This document shows, piece by piece, positions 25,365-38,618 of a stretch of 64,000 nucleotides of DNA. Position numbers and translations under genes: made by a program. Every line of letters starts with the position of its first letter. Position 1 is the first letter of the stretch. Under the pieces are notes generated by a model. The model did no database searches. It was given only the letters and a program-made list of their open reading frames with translations, and was not told the origin of the DNA. Source of the DNA: Mycoplasmataceae bacterium. Lineage in GTDB: Bacteria; Bacillota_I; Bacilli_A; Mycoplasmatales; Mycoplasmoidaceae. The DNA lies in NCBI GenBank assembly GCA_016288695.1, contig JAEELD010000009.1, positions 79,234 through 143,233 on the forward strand. Direction: 5' to 3'.

Positions 25365-28300
25365 ATGGATAATAAATTTAAAATTTTTTTTATCAAAACA
25401 AAGATTTTAACAAGCGAAGAATGTGATATCTTAGATGAATATGTTAGTTTAGATAATGGCTATGACAATTCAAACAATTCATTCTTCATAAATGTAAAAA
25501 TAAACAAAATAATGCCTATTGCGTTATATGAAAAACTATTAGATATTAAACTAAGAAATAATAATAATTTTGAATTTAATTTAAGTGGATTTAGTTTAAT
25601 GTATTCTAACAAGGAATTAAATGATTATTTTTCATTTATTGTAAACAAAATTTCATCATATGATAATCAATTAACTAATTTATTTTGCACAACAAATAAT
25701 AATTTGAATAATAAAAATCAAATAGATATTTATTACTATGGAAATCATGAATTCACATTCTTAAAAAATAACCAAGAAAAAATGTTATCTTATTTTAAAC
25801 TTGCAGGTTTTCCGATAACTAAAATTAATTTGTTACTTAACAAAAATAGACAGAGCGTTGACTTATATAAAGCCACTACTTCCTCAAATATACAAAAAAC
25901 TATTGAATCAAATACTACTAGCTCTCGTGACACTAATTTATTTAATAAATTAAATTCAATAAATAACAGTAATGTTGTATCCATTTCTGATTTAGAAGAT
26001 GGCATGACAAATACAACAATTGAAGGATATATATTTAAAATTCAATCAAGTAAAACAAAAACTAATAATTTAATTTTCAACATTTGAGTTAGTGATAATG
26101 AACAAGCAATAAGGTTGACTTCTTTCATTGGCAATAACAAAAATCAACAATCTTGAAAAAAAAATAGCTTAACCGAGAAATATCTTAATAATTTGAAAAT
26201 TAATGATTGGATAAAGGCTGAGTGTAATTTTAAAATTAGTCAATTTCATAATAATGAACTTTGCGGAACAATACTAAAAATTAAAACAATTGAAGTGCCT
26301 AAAAAATTCAATAGAACTGATTCCTGTCCTATCAAAAGAATAGAATTATTAACACACTCTAATATGTCTTCATTTGATGGCTTATCTTCAATAAACTCCA
26401 TTGTTGAACAATCTAAAAAATTTAACTGGAATGCCATTTCAATTGTTGATAGAAATAATGTTCATGCATATCCTGGTGCTTATCATGAATCTAAAAAATT
26501 AAATCAAAAAATTATATATGGTGTTGAACTAAATGCACTTAATAGACATTCAATTGTTCTAAACCCAACTAATAGCTCTCTCGTTAATTCAGAAATGGTA
26601 ATTTTTGATATTGAAACAACAGGTTTAATAAATGAATTTGATGAATTAATAGAATTTGGAGCTATAAAGTTGAAAAATCAATGTATTATTGAAAAAATTA
26701 ATTTTTTCATTAAACCTAGCAAACCAATCAGTGATGCCATAAGTCAAAAAACACACATATCAAATGAAATTTTGCAAAAAGAAGGCGTTCCAATAAAAGA
26801 AGCATTGAATCGAATTAAAACTTTTTTTGCCAATTGTATTCTGATTGCTCATAATGGAATAAATTTTGACTATCGTTTTATTAATAAAAAGTTGGAACAA
26901 AATAAAATGGCATTGCTAACAAATACAATTATTGATACAATGCAAGTTTCGCGTTTGATTAATGAAGAAATGACACAACACAATTTAGGAGCAATTGCCC
27001 GAAAATATAAATTTACTTACAATGAGTTAATTGCCCATCGAGCAGATTTTGATACAGAAATTTTGCTTAAAATATGACAAAAAATGTTAGAAATATTAAA
27101 AAATAAGAACATAACTACAATAAACGACTTATATAAACAAACTAGCGACAATTACTATACTAGACAGTTCGCTAACAATTATTTAATTATCTATCCAAAA
27201 ATAAACAGTGCATTCCCAACTTTATATAAAATTGTGTCTGATGCTAATACAAAATTTCTATATGGTTCTCCTCGGACTTTTTATGATGAAATTGATAAAT
27301 ATCGTGATCAATTTATAGTGGCTAATCACCCTATAGAATCATCCTTATTTGATAGTGCGATGAATGATACGGTTTCTGAGTTAGAAGAAAAAATTAAGTA
27401 TTTTGACTATGTTTTTATTTCTCCTCCTGATAATTTATTACACGAAATAAATAGAAAAAATATTACACTTGACCAAATACAAACAATAATAAAAAAAATA
27501 ATAAATGCATCAAATAAACTCAATAAAAAAGTCATAGCTGTATCGGATTGTTATTATTTAAATCCTTGAGATTCAATAGGGCGTGAAGTTTTCATTAATT
27601 CAAAACTTTTAAATGGAAAAAGACATAGATTGTATAGCTTTTCACAACCAAATAATGTAATCCCTAAAAACCATTTACGAACAACTGAAGAGATGCTAAA
27701 AGAATTTGGCTTCTTAAATGACAAAAAAGTAATTGATGATGTAGTTATAAATAATTCAATATTATTTTCAAATAATATTCCTAACAATCTAATTCCAATT
27801 AAAACAAAATTACACACTCCAAAATTAGCTAATGCAGATAATAATGTTCAAAACATTTGTATGGCCAAATTAAAAGAATATTATGGCGATAATATTCATA
27901 AAGAATTACAAAAACGACTTGATAAAGAATTAAAATCAATTCTATCAAATGGTTTTGCAAATATATATTGAATTGCCAGTCTACTTGTAAAGCAATCTGT
28001 TAGTGATGGGTATTTAGTTGGTTCACGTGGTTCTGTTGGCTCTTCATTTGTTGCATATTTAATGGGTATAACTGAAGTAAACCCATTACCTCCTCACTAT
28101 TTATGCCCAAAATGTAAACATTTTGAATTTTCTAATGATGCAGCAAATGGATATGATTTGCCGATAAAAAAATGCATTCATTGTGGTGAAATTTTAAAAT
28201 CTGATGGGCACAACATACCATTTGAAGTGTTTCTTGGATTTCATGGCGATAAAGTACCAGATATAGACTTAAATTTTTCTGGTGAATACCAATTAAAAGC

Positions 28301-29708
28301 ACATAATTTCATTAGGAAGATGTTTGGAAATGATCATACACTAAGAGCGGGGACAATATCAACAATAGCTGCAAAAACTGCGTTTGGGTATGTAAAAACA
28401 TTTTACGAGCAAAAAAATAATGACAAGATAATAAATTCTGCTAAATTAGATTGAGTCGCTTCTAAGTGCACAAATGTAAAAAGAACCACTGGACAACATC
28501 CTGGAGGAATTATTATATTCCCAAAAGAAACGAATATTTTTGATTTCACTCCCTATAATTATCCTGCCGATGACAAAAAACAATTTTTTTCATCACATTT
28601 TGACTTCAATAGCCTTCATGACCAATTATTAAAATTTGATATATTAGGTCATGATGACCCTACAAAATTAAGAATTTTACATAAATTAACAAATGTTGAC
28701 CCTCTTACAGTACCGCTAAATGAAAAAAATGTTCTAAAAATGTTTAGTGATGTTTCAGTATTAAATATTAGTCCAAAAGACATAGGTGGAGAAATTACAG
28801 GTGTAATAGGACTTCCTGAATTTGGAACTACTTTTGTCCGTAATATTTTAAAAATTGCTTTACCTAAATCTGTTAATGATTTAATAGCCATTTCTGGTTT
28901 AAGTCATGGAACAGGAGTATGATTAAATAATGCTGCGTCATTAATTAAAAATAATTCACTAACTTTGTCAGATGTTGTTAGTTGTAGGGATGGAATAATG
29001 ACAAAATTAATTAGTAATGGGGTTGATACACAGGTAGCATTTAATACTATGGAAAGTGTTCGTAAAGGAAAAGGAATTCAAAAAAATGAATTAGATATTA
29101 TTAAACAACATAATATACCAGACTGATACATAGATTCATGCTTAAAAATTAAATATTTATTCCCAAAAGCCCATGCCACAGCATATGTTATAATGGCCTT
29201 AAGAGTAGCATGATATAAATTACATTATCCACTAGAATTTTATGTAACTTATTTTACAATCAAATCAGATCTCTTTGACCTAAGAACAGCATTGCTTGGG
29301 AAAGATGAAGTTGAAAAGAAAATAGCTAATATCAAACAACGATCAAATGATAATGTTCTTAAACAAAGTATAAAAAAGAAAGAAGAAGACATGTTAACAG
29401 TATATGAGGTAATGCTTGAAATGTTTGCAAGAGGATTGTCTTTCAAAAATATAGATATTACAAAAGCTCATAACACAAATTTTTTAATTGATGAAGGGAA
29501 AATAATGCCACCATTTATTTGTGTTAATGGACTTGGTGAAATTGCGGCAAGAAATATTTATAATTCCCGAATGGAAAAACATTTTACCTCAAAAGAAGAT
29601 TTAATGAAACGTGGCGGTTTTTCAACTACAGTGTTAAAAGAATTGGATGAATTAAAAATTACTACTAATTTGAAAGAATCTGATCAGTTATCGCTATTTG
29701 ATATTTAA
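25365..29708 (+). CDS. polC: DNA polymerase III PolC type
   Basis: 3'-5' exonuclease [58 protein letters not shown]; 1447 aa through UGA codons. Confidence 0.95.
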
Positions 29709-29721
29709 AAAATTAATTTGT

Positions 29722-30228
29722 ATGTTGCATATTGTTTTATTTGAACCAGAAATTCCTGAAAATGTAGGTAACATAATACGAACATGCTATGCTTTTAATT
29801 GCAAACTACATTTAATTAGACCATATGGATTTTTTCTTAATGATAAACGGATTAAAAGAAGCTCTGTTAATTTTCTAAATAAAATGAAAATAATGGAATA
29901 TGACCAATATCAAGAATTTATTGATACAAATAAAATATCAAATGAATCAATAATTTATTACATAACCAGATATGGAAAATATAATACTAGCAAAATAAAA
30001 TACAATTTTGAATGTGATAATTATTTGATATTTGGCAAAGAATCTACTGGGATTGATAAAAATATACTAAAAGCAAATATTGAAAGAACAATAAGAATCC
30101 CTATATCAAAAAATGTTAGAGCATTAAATCTTTCAAATTGTGTTGCAATGCTTTCTTTTGATTTTGTTAGGCAAAATAATTTTAAAGATCTAGAAAATAA
30201 AGATCCCTTTAAAAAAAATTGAATATAG
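29722..30228 (+). CDS. trmL: tRNA (cytidine/uridine-34 2'-O)-methyltransferase (SPOUT)
   Basis: LHIVLFEPEIPENVGNIIRTCYAF, FGKESTGI, RIPISKNVRALNLSNCVAM. Confidence 0.88.
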
Positions 30229-30230
30229 TT

Positions 30231-30974
30231 TTAACTACATAAAAATAAATAGCCTAAAGAAACTGCTTCTGGAATATAACATACATCCAAATTTGTCCTT
30301 AAAATCTTATCTTTTTCTTTATTAGAAATATTGTTACCAGTCAAACAAAATTTATTTACAGACAATTGCTTTGAAAAATATTCTATTAAAAAAGGGGCAC
30401 CACCTTTTTTAACAAAATTATTTCCATACATTAATGCTGTTTGTGTATCATACCCAAAATCTAATGAGTCGTCACCAACTAAATTGCTTATTGCCTCACA
30501 ACTAATTAGTTCAGTTTTTTTAACAAGTTCTTCTATGCTACACTTGTTTGGTCAAATTATTGCTCCATACATTTTATTGTTATCAACTCCAGTAGCAAAA
30601 TTGGCAGTGCCGAAAGATATCCCTATTGCCTTGTTAAATTTTCTTTTCAAAAATAATGAAAACCCTAAAATATCTACTCCAATTTTATCAATTTCAAATC
30701 GTGATAAATCAAAAATACTTTCAAATTTTTTTGGGGTTACTATATGAGGAACTATGTTAGTAATTTTTTTTAATATTTTTACAACTTTGTCTATCATAGA
30801 TGGAGCAGAAGCACCAATAATTATTTTATTGATTTCTATTGACCTAGTTAACTTTACAAAAAAAATATCATTTAGTAAATCATTTCGTGTTAAATCTGTT
30901 TTGATTACTTGCTTTTTCCAATTAAAAATATAAGCTTTAACAAAACTATTTCCAATATCTATTACTAAATACAT
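30231..30974 (-). CDS. coaX: type III pantothenate kinase
   Basis: MYLVIDIGNSFVKA, GVDILGFSLFLKRKF, GISFGTANFATGVD, GYDTQTALM; joined through UGA. Confidence 0.85.
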
Positions 30975-31057
30975 AATATCAAATAACAATTATAAATGCA
31001 ATAAGCTTACTATTTTAAACCAAATTTTATTTTCATTGATGCAAAACAAAGTAAAAT

Positions 31058-31546
31058 TTATTTTCTTTTATTATTAATTGAATGTACGGCCCCTAAATTT
31101 TTATGCAATTTCTTTTTTAGTTGATACTTAATTTTTTTTAATTTTGAAGATGATATATTTTTGTACTGTTTAGATGCAACAAAAATAATAGTTTCAATGG
31201 CAGGATTTAAATGACGGTTGGTATTTGCGATATCTAATTCATAATCGCAATCGTCAATACTCCTAATAGATCTGACTATATATTTGCAATGAAATTTTTT
31301 GGCAACATCAACTGTAAGACCATCATTACATATAACTTTAACATTCTTAAGTCTTAATTTATCAACATTTGCTTTAACTTTTTTAAATCGCTCTAATAGT
31401 GTAGAACAATATTTTTTATCAGCATTCACAGAAACAACAACATATAGCACATCAAATAACTTACTAGCTCTTTTAATAATGTCAATATGACCACTATGTA
31501 AATTGTCAAATGAGCCAGGAAATATTGCTCTTTTTGTAAATTTCAT
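31058..31546 (-). CDS. coaD: phosphopantetheine adenylyltransferase
   Basis: AIFPGSFDNLHSGHIDIIKRASKLFD, RSIRSIDDCDYELDIANTNRHLNP, ISSSKLK. Confidence 0.9.
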   Translation of the reverse strand: MKFTKRAIFPGSFDNLHSGHIDIIKRASKLFDVLYVVVSVNADKKYCSTLLERFKKVKANVDKLRLKNVKVICNDGLTVDVAKKFHCKYIVRSIRSIDDCDYELDIANTNRHLNPAIETIIFVASKQYKNISSSKLKKIKYQLKKKLHKNLGAVHSINNKRK

Positions 31547-31612
31547 ATTTACAAGGATTCGTAAGTATCTATAAATTATATAATCATATTGATTTTAAAC
31601 AAGCTAAACTCT

Positions 31613-32599
31613 ATGAAAATATTTGATGTAATAAAAGAAAAGATAAAAGCTAAAAAACAAATTGTAAAAATTGTTTTTCCCGAAGGATGGAATAAAACTA
31701 TCATTTCTGTGGCCAATAAAATTTGCAAAGAGGATTTAAATATAAAACCTATAGTTATTTTTAACTCAAGAAATCAACTCCCTAATAATGTTGAAATATT
31801 GTTTCAATCAGTTTTTATTGAAGAGATGGATTTAACTAAATATGCTAATTTTGTCTATGAATTGAGAAAAAAGAAAAATGTAACATTAGAACAGGCAAAA
31901 GAACTAGTTAAAAAATCTAATTTTCTTGCTTCTACAATGGTAGCAATGGGTGAAGCGGATTGCGAAATTTGTGGGATTGAATATTCCACAGCTGATACAT
32001 TAAGAGCTGCTTTACAGATAGTTAGACCTAAAAATGGCACAAAGATTGTCTGCAGTGGTTTTATTATGGAAAAAGATGGCTCTAGATTAGTTTTTGGGGA
32101 TTCATCAGTAAACATCGATCCAAAACCTGAAGAATTAGCAGAAATTACTAAATCACTAGCAATTTTTGCAAAAAACATTGCATTAATTGATGAAGTAAGA
32201 GTTGCAATGCTTAGTTACTCAACTGATGGCAGTGGAAAGGGAGATTCAGTCGATAAAGTTAAAAAAGCTTTTGCTATGGTTAGTAATGACAATGAATTTA
32301 CATCTAAATATAAATGCTTTGGTGAAATTCAATTTGATGCAGCAATCGACATGAGTGTAATGAGAAAGAAAGCAAAAAAATTAGAATGAAATGCACCTGC
32401 TAATGTTTTTGTGTTCCCAAATATTGATGCTGGAAACATTGGATATAAGATTGCACAAAGATTAGGAAATTATCAAGCAATAGGGCCTGTAATCATAGGT
32501 TTAAATAAACCTGTTAATGATTTGTCAAGAGGAGCAAATGAAAATGATGTTCTTCAATTAACATATATCACTGCACTACAGGTAATCAATAATAGCTAA
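31613..32599 (+). CDS. pta: phosphate acetyltransferase
   Basis: VFPEGWNKTIISVANKI, MGEADCEICG, LSYSTDGSGKG, FGEIQFDAA, FPNIDAGNIGYKIAQRLG. Confidence 0.93.
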
Positions 32600-33183
32600 T
32601 CTTTTAATTTATAGTGCTGCCTACATCGTGATTCATAAAATTCATTATCACCTATTTTAATAAGATTGTCAGTTTTAGAAGCTGGTTTTCCATTTATTAA
32701 ACGTTGTGTCCGTGTTGCTTCTGCACCACAAACAGTACATATGGCTGTTAATTTAGTAACTTTATCAGCATAAGCTAGTGTGCTTGCAATTCCTTCAAAA
32801 GGTTCGCCTTTGAAGTCTAAATCAAGCCCAGCTACATATACAACATAGCCTTTATCAGCTAATTTATTACAAACAATGCCTAAATTTTTATCAAAAAATT
32901 GTGCTTCATCTATTGCTATTGCATCAATATTTTTATGTTTTGTAACATATTCCCATATATCATTAGAAGTGGAAACTTCAATTGCACTAATATGTCTACC
33001 GTCTCTGGATTTTATTAAATTCTTTGACCTAACATCAATTTTAGGTTTGAATATTAAATAAGAAATATCTGCATATTTAAAACAATTTATACGTCTTAAT
33101 AATTCTTCAGATTTTCCAGCAAACATTGGACCACATATAACTTCTATTCACCCTTTTAATTTACTAAATGCATTTAATTTCAT
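32596..33183 (-). CDS. tdk: thymidine kinase
   Basis: [50 protein letters not shown], CxxC zinc motif. Confidence 0.93.
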
Positions 33184-33205
33184 ATCACACAATTAAATAT
33201 AAATA

Positions 33206-34306
33206 CTATACATTAAATTTGAAAAGACAAACATCACCATCTTGCATAATATAATTTTTGCCTTCTAATCTCATTTTGCCGTTTTGTCGCACTGCTGCTT
33301 CTGAACCAAATTTCATAATATCTTCATATGAACAAATTTCTGCTTTTATAAAACCTTTTTGAAAATCAGAATGAATTATTCCTGCACATTCTGGAGCTGA
33401 CATCCCAACTTTGAAAGTTCAAGCTTTTGTTTCTTTTTCCCCAGTAGTAAAAAATGTTCGTAAACCTAAATGCTTATAAGTTGATTTAATTAAAATATCT
33501 AATCCAATTTCATCTATTTTAAATTCTTTAAGCATTTCTTTTTTTTCATCATTTTTTAATGTAGATATTTCATATTCAAGAGAAATAGAAAGTGGTATCA
33601 CCAAATTACTACTATTTTCATTAATAATATATTCTTTTAATTGTTTAAAAAAGATATTATTACTTGGATTAGCAATATCAGAACTATTAACATTAGAAAT
33701 ATATATCATAGGTTTTAATGTCAAAAAATTGTATTTTTTTAATATTAAAAGTTCTTTTTCTGATCAATTATTTTTATTTAAAAAACAACCATTATTTAAT
33801 AAATCATTAACTTTATTAAGTAAATCTAATTCTGTTAGATTTTTGCTATTTATTAATTTATTTTTTGAATGAGATATGATAGTTTCAACCATTTGTAAAT
33901 CTGAAAGAATCAATTCATCATTAATAATTTTTACATCTCGTATTGGATCAATTTTATTGTAAACATGAAGTATTTCTTTATCATCAAAACATCTTACAAC
34001 ATGACAAATTAAATCAACATCTCTTATATTTGATAAAAATTTATTACCTAGGCCTTCACCAATATTTGCATCTTTAACTAAGCCAGCAATGTCAACAAAA
34101 GTACATGTAGCGAAAGTTGTTTTCTCTGATTTAGCAATATTGGATAAATTAATTAAACGATTATCATTAACTTGTACAATACCAACATTAGGGTTTATTG
34201 TAGAAAAAGGGTAATTGGCTACTAACACTTTTGAATTAGTAATAGTATTAAATAAAGTAGATTTTCCCACATTGGGAAGCCCTACTATTCCAGCTGACAA
34301 TCCCAT
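33206..34306 (-). CDS. ychF: YchF/OLA1-type redox-regulated ATPase/GTPase
   Basis: [40 protein letters not shown]-terminal TGS-like QKGFIKAEICSYEDIMKFGSE. Confidence 0.94.
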
Positions 34307-34338
34307 AATTAAAATATTAACAATATTTTATTTAAATT

Positions 34339-35457
34339 TTATTGTTTAATTGGTAAAAGTAAAAATTTATATTTTTTATTTCTTTCTGAAGTGAAGCATA
34401 TTTGTCTGTCATTTGAAATAAAATTAAAAATTATTTCTTCATCTGGGAAAATTTTTACCATTTGATTTAAATATTTTAAATTCAAAATAAATTTTATTTG
34501 ATTAATATCATTGGAAAACTCAACAGGTATTTTTTCATTACTTATACCAAATTCGTTACTCTTTGCAATTAAATTAATTTGGTTTTTGTTTATTATTATT
34601 TCTAATTTAGGAGAATTATCAGACTGGGTTATAACTGATGATACATTTAATGAATTATTTAATAAATTCTTTTTAATTGAAAAATTATAAGGATATGTTT
34701 CTTCTAAAACTTTATAAACAGATGGGTATTCTCCTTCTAATAATTTACACATAAATAAATTATTATCATTATCTTTTATTAAAAGTTTTTTACCATTTGT
34801 ATAAAAAACATTTTCATTTTTTGAAATATCATTAATAACTTTTATAAATTTAATTGTTTTTACATCAATGATGATTTTGAAATTTTCACCAATATATTCA
34901 TCTTGGATATAACCTAAATAATAAGAATTTGTAGCAATAGCTTCTATTTTATTTTTTAAACGAGTTGAATCTATTAATACACCATTTAAAATATTGTTTG
35001 TGATGTTGTTAGAAAAGGTGAAAAAAGAAATTTTTTCTGATAAGTTGTTTATAAAATTTTTATTTAATTTTATATTTACTCAATCTTTATATTCAAAATC
35101 TAATTTTGAGAATAAATCTGAATTTAATAAATTAAGTTGTGAAGTGAAGTCATTAGTTTTTATAGAAAGAATTGAATTATCAATAATTTCAAATAAAATT
35201 AAATCATTATTTAAATTATTAACTATATCTATTAAAATTTTTCCTTTTATTAAAAATATACCTTCTGAGTAAATTTTAACTTGATTGATTTTTATTAAAC
35301 TTGCAAAATTGTTGTTATAGTTTGAAATTGAAATTTCATTTTCTTTAACATCAAACAATAAACTATTAAATGATTGATTTAAATCATCATTTAATAACGT
35401 TTTATTTGTTAATAGTAGTGCTTTAGTTAATATATTTTTTTTAATTTCAAATTTCAT
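34339..35457 (-). CDS. dnaN: DNA polymerase III beta sliding clamp
   Basis: 372 aa beta-clamp organisation; LEGEYPSVYKVL, C-terminal KYKFLLLPIKQ; adjacent to dnaA. Confidence 0.88.
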
Positions 35458-35534
35458 GTTGCTAATATTGTTTGATATTTATATTTATTTTTATTTATTT
35501 TATATTATTAATATAGTTGTTGGAATGTTGAAAA

Positions 35535-36899
35535 CTACAAATTTTTATATATTTTTTCAATATATTCTTTTAATTTTTCATCCTTTAATATTAAAGATTC
35601 AATTTTGTTAATAGATTCTATAACAGTTGAATGGTTTCTATTTCCAAAATATTTCCCAATTTTTTCATAAGGCATATCAAATCTTTTTCTAAATATATAC
35701 ATACAAACATGTCTTGCATTAGATATATTTTTCTTTCTTGATTTTGATTTGATCATTTTTAGTTCTACACCATAAGTTAAACAAACATTTTCTATCACAA
35801 CATTCGGATTTATTTCATAAATTTCATTATTCTCTTCATTTTCATTTTGCAAAATTTGTTTAACATTTTCTAAAGAGACAAAGTTGTTTGAAAAATGATT
35901 AATATTCAAATAAAATGAAATTTTAAAAATTAATCCTTCTAACTTTCTTATATCCTCATTACATCTTCTTGATATATATAACATAGCTTCTTTTTGGAAT
36001 GTGTAATTTAGATTATATTCAGATAGTTTTTTACACAAAATTTTATAAATATTTTCAACAGAAGGTTTGCGTATTTCTAAGTTTAAGCCTAAATATAATC
36101 TTGAAATCACATATTGGTCGAACCCTACAAGATTATTTGGTGAAGTATTGCATGTAATAACAATCATTTTATTGTTTTTCATTAAGTGATTAAAAATGCT
36201 AAAAAATATTTCAATAATTTTTGTTTTTTTAGATAAGAACTGAAAATCATCAAATAAAAATAAATCAACATTTTCATATTTTTTTTTAATTGATTCTAAT
36301 TGGTTGTTTTTATTAATGATGGAATCATATATTTCTCTAATAAATTCATCAGAATCTACATATAATATTTTTTTGTTTTTGTTGATTTTAAACATTTCCA
36401 CACCAACCGCATTTAACAGGTGCGTTTTGCCTAAACCTACTCCTCCACTAATGAAAAAAAAATTAGAAGTAACATTGTTTTTTGTTAATGAATCAAGAGC
36501 TAAAAATGCTTCTTTATTAAATTCATCAACAACAAAATTATCAAAATTTTTGTTTTCTTTAATATTAGTCTTATTTAATGAAAAAATTTCATCTGTGTTT
36601 TCTTTTTTAATTTTTTCTTTTACATCATCCTCAGCTATTAATGAAACTTTAATTAAACTATTAAATGTATTATTTATTTCATCTGCAATTATTTTCAGAT
36701 AATTTGTTTCAACAACATTTTTTATAAATTTGTTTTTTACAGTGATAATTAGTGTTTCATTATCAATAGAATAAATATCCATTGGTTTAATAAAGTTATT
36801 AAAATTTTCTGTATTTTTTATTTTTTTCTCTATATTTTTTTTAATCTCAGAAAATTTGTTTTTTATTAGTTGAATATTAATTTTCTCTGTTGTACTCAT
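35535..36899 (-). CDS. dnaA: chromosomal replication initiator DnaA
   Basis: FISGGVGLGKTHLLNAVG, LFLFDDFQFLSKK, SRLYLGLNLEI, C-terminal GNRNHSTVIESINKIE. Confidence 0.97.
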   Translation of the reverse strand: MSTTEKINIQLIKNKFSEIKKNIEKKIKNTENFNNFIKPMDIYSIDNETLIITVKNKFIKNVVETNYLKIIADEINNTFNSLIKVSLIAEDDVKEKIKKENTDEIFSLNKTNIKENKNFDNFVVDEFNKEAFLALDSLTKNNVTSNFFFISGGVGLGKTHLLNAVGVEMFKINKNKKILYVDSDEFIREIYDSIINKNNQLESIKKKYENVDLFLFDDFQFLSKKTKIIEIFFSIFNHLMKNNKMIVITCNTSPNNLVGFDQYVISRLYLGLNLEIRKPSVENIYKILCKKLSEYNLNYTFQKEAMLYISRRCNEDIRKLEGLIFKISFYLNINHFSNNFVSLENVKQILQNENEENNEIYEINPNVVIENVCLTYGVELKMIKSKSRKKNISNARHVCMYIFRKRFDMPYEKIGKYFGNRNHSTVIESINKIESLILKDEKLKEYIEKIYKNL

Positions 36900-36977
36900 T
36901 TGTTGAAGTTTAAAAGAATTTTTGGAAGTAGTTTTATTATGTTTTTATATAATACACAAAATAAATGAAATTTTATT

Positions 36978-37124
36978 ATGAAACGAACTTTTCAGCGAAA
37001 TAAAAGAAAACGTGCTAAAGTATCAGGTTTTAGAAAACGAAATTCAACTTCAAAAAGTCGTAAAATATTAAAAGCTAGACGTTTAAAAGGCAGAAGAAAA
37101 TTGTCAACTTCTGATGAAAATTAG
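36978..37124 (+). CDS. rpmH: 50S ribosomal protein L34 (absent from ORF track because <60 aa)
   Basis: [48 protein letters not shown]. Confidence 0.95.
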   Translation: MKRTFQRNKRKRAKVSGFRKRNSTSKSRKILKARRLKGRRKLSTSDEN

Positions 37125-37443
37125 AAATTTTGCAACTCTTAATAAAAATGATAATGTGAAGCTTTTATTAAACAATTCTAAGTCTAAATTTGATAATATT
37201 TTCATACTTAGATATTCTTATTTAAATTCAAATAAATTTAAATATTTGATTTCAGTAAGTAAGAAATTTTTTAAAAAAGCTACAACAAGAAATAAGATTA
37301 AAAGGCAAATTAGAACATTTATTAGAAGATTAAACATAACAAAAAAAGTAAATTTAATAATAATAGTAAAGAAAAATTATGATTGTAAGAAATATTCTTC
37401 TAATTTTGAATCTTTTTCTATCTTATTTAATAAAATAAATTAA
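37114..37443 (+). CDS. rnpA: ribonuclease P protein component
   Basis: [25 protein letters not shown] motif, overlaps rpmH end. Confidence 0.85.
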   Translation: MKIRNFATLNKNDNVKLLLNNSKSKFDNIFILRYSYLNSNKFKYLISVSKKFFKKATTRNKIKRQIRTFIRRLNITKKVNLIIIVKKNYDCKKYSSNFESFSILFNKIN

Positions 37444-37470
37444 CTAAATAAAACAAATTATTTGATAACA

Positions 37471-38613
37471 ATGAGTCAAAAACCTGCTTTTACTTATAAT
37501 TCATTAAAAAAAACTCATAACGATAATGTGGTCTCTAGTCCATTTTGAGTTGATCCAAAATCTAAGACTTCTTTTGTTAAACAAGTGTTTAAAATAGTTT
37601 GGAAATGGACAAAAATATTAATTCTAATTTTCTTTTTTGCTATTGGTTTATGAGGATGTTTTCAATCATCATTTGATCCAACTGTAGCATCTTCTACTGA
37701 AATAGGTTCAGGTTTGGAATTTGGGTTTTTATTTGGTACAACTGGTAATTATATATATGACTTATCATCAAGTTCTACACAACAATTTCATTCATTTACT
37801 TCATGAACACTTGATTATGGGTTGTTTTATGCATTGTTTGTCTATCCTGGCGCATTGATTTGTATGAATATTTGTTGGGGGTTACATGATTTTTGGGGAG
37901 GTTTAGGTGCTTTATTAAGTTTATTAACTTTAATTGTTATAATTCGTGCTTTAACATTAGCAGCAACGATTAAATCTACTATTCAAAATGAGAGAATGTC
38001 TGAATTAAGTGGCAAGATTTCTGAAATAAATGCAAAATATAAAAATCTAAATGACATGACTTCAAGGCAACTTAAACAGCAAGAGATAATGAATTTGTAT
38101 AAAAAACACAATGTTCATCCATTTTCAGCCTTTGAGCAAATGTTTTTAACATTGCCAATCTTTTTAATTATTTATAGGGTTGTGACAATATTAAGACCAA
38201 TGAAAGCAACTGTTTTATTTAATTTATGAAATTTTTCATTGGTTCCAATGAATCAAATTTTTGGCAATTTTCTTAATAATGGTTGAACATATATATTCTT
38301 TTTGTTAATAATATTACCTACACAATTTTTATCATCATGGTTGCCTCAGTATTGGGCAAAATTACGTAATCGTAGAAATGCAATAGCAAGCTCTGAAAAA
38401 GGACAAAAAGAAGGAAAAAAGAAAAAATTAATTCAGTATGCTTTTACTGGGCTGATGTCATTAATAGCAATTTTTACACCTTGCGGCGTTGGTGTATATT
38501 GGTTTTTTAATGCAATAATGTCTATTTTGCAATCATATGTAATGCATAGGATTATCATTAACCAGCATAAAAGAAAATTTAAATATAAATTCAACAATTT
38601 AGAATTTAATTAA
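37471..38613 (+). CDS. yidC: membrane protein insertase YidC/OxaA
   Basis: Position after rnpA; WGLHDFWGGLGALLSLLTLIVIIRALT, ISEINAKYKN, PIFLIIYRVV, TPCGVGVYWFFNAIMSILQ. Confidence 0.88.
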
Positions 38614-38618
38614 GTTTA

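Noticed and set aside
30331-30747. 138-aa plus-strand ORF
   Set aside because: Antisense to coaX, which is intact in the minus frame through one UGA
36304-36702. 132-aa plus-strand ORF
   Set aside because: Antisense to the dnaA AAA+ domain
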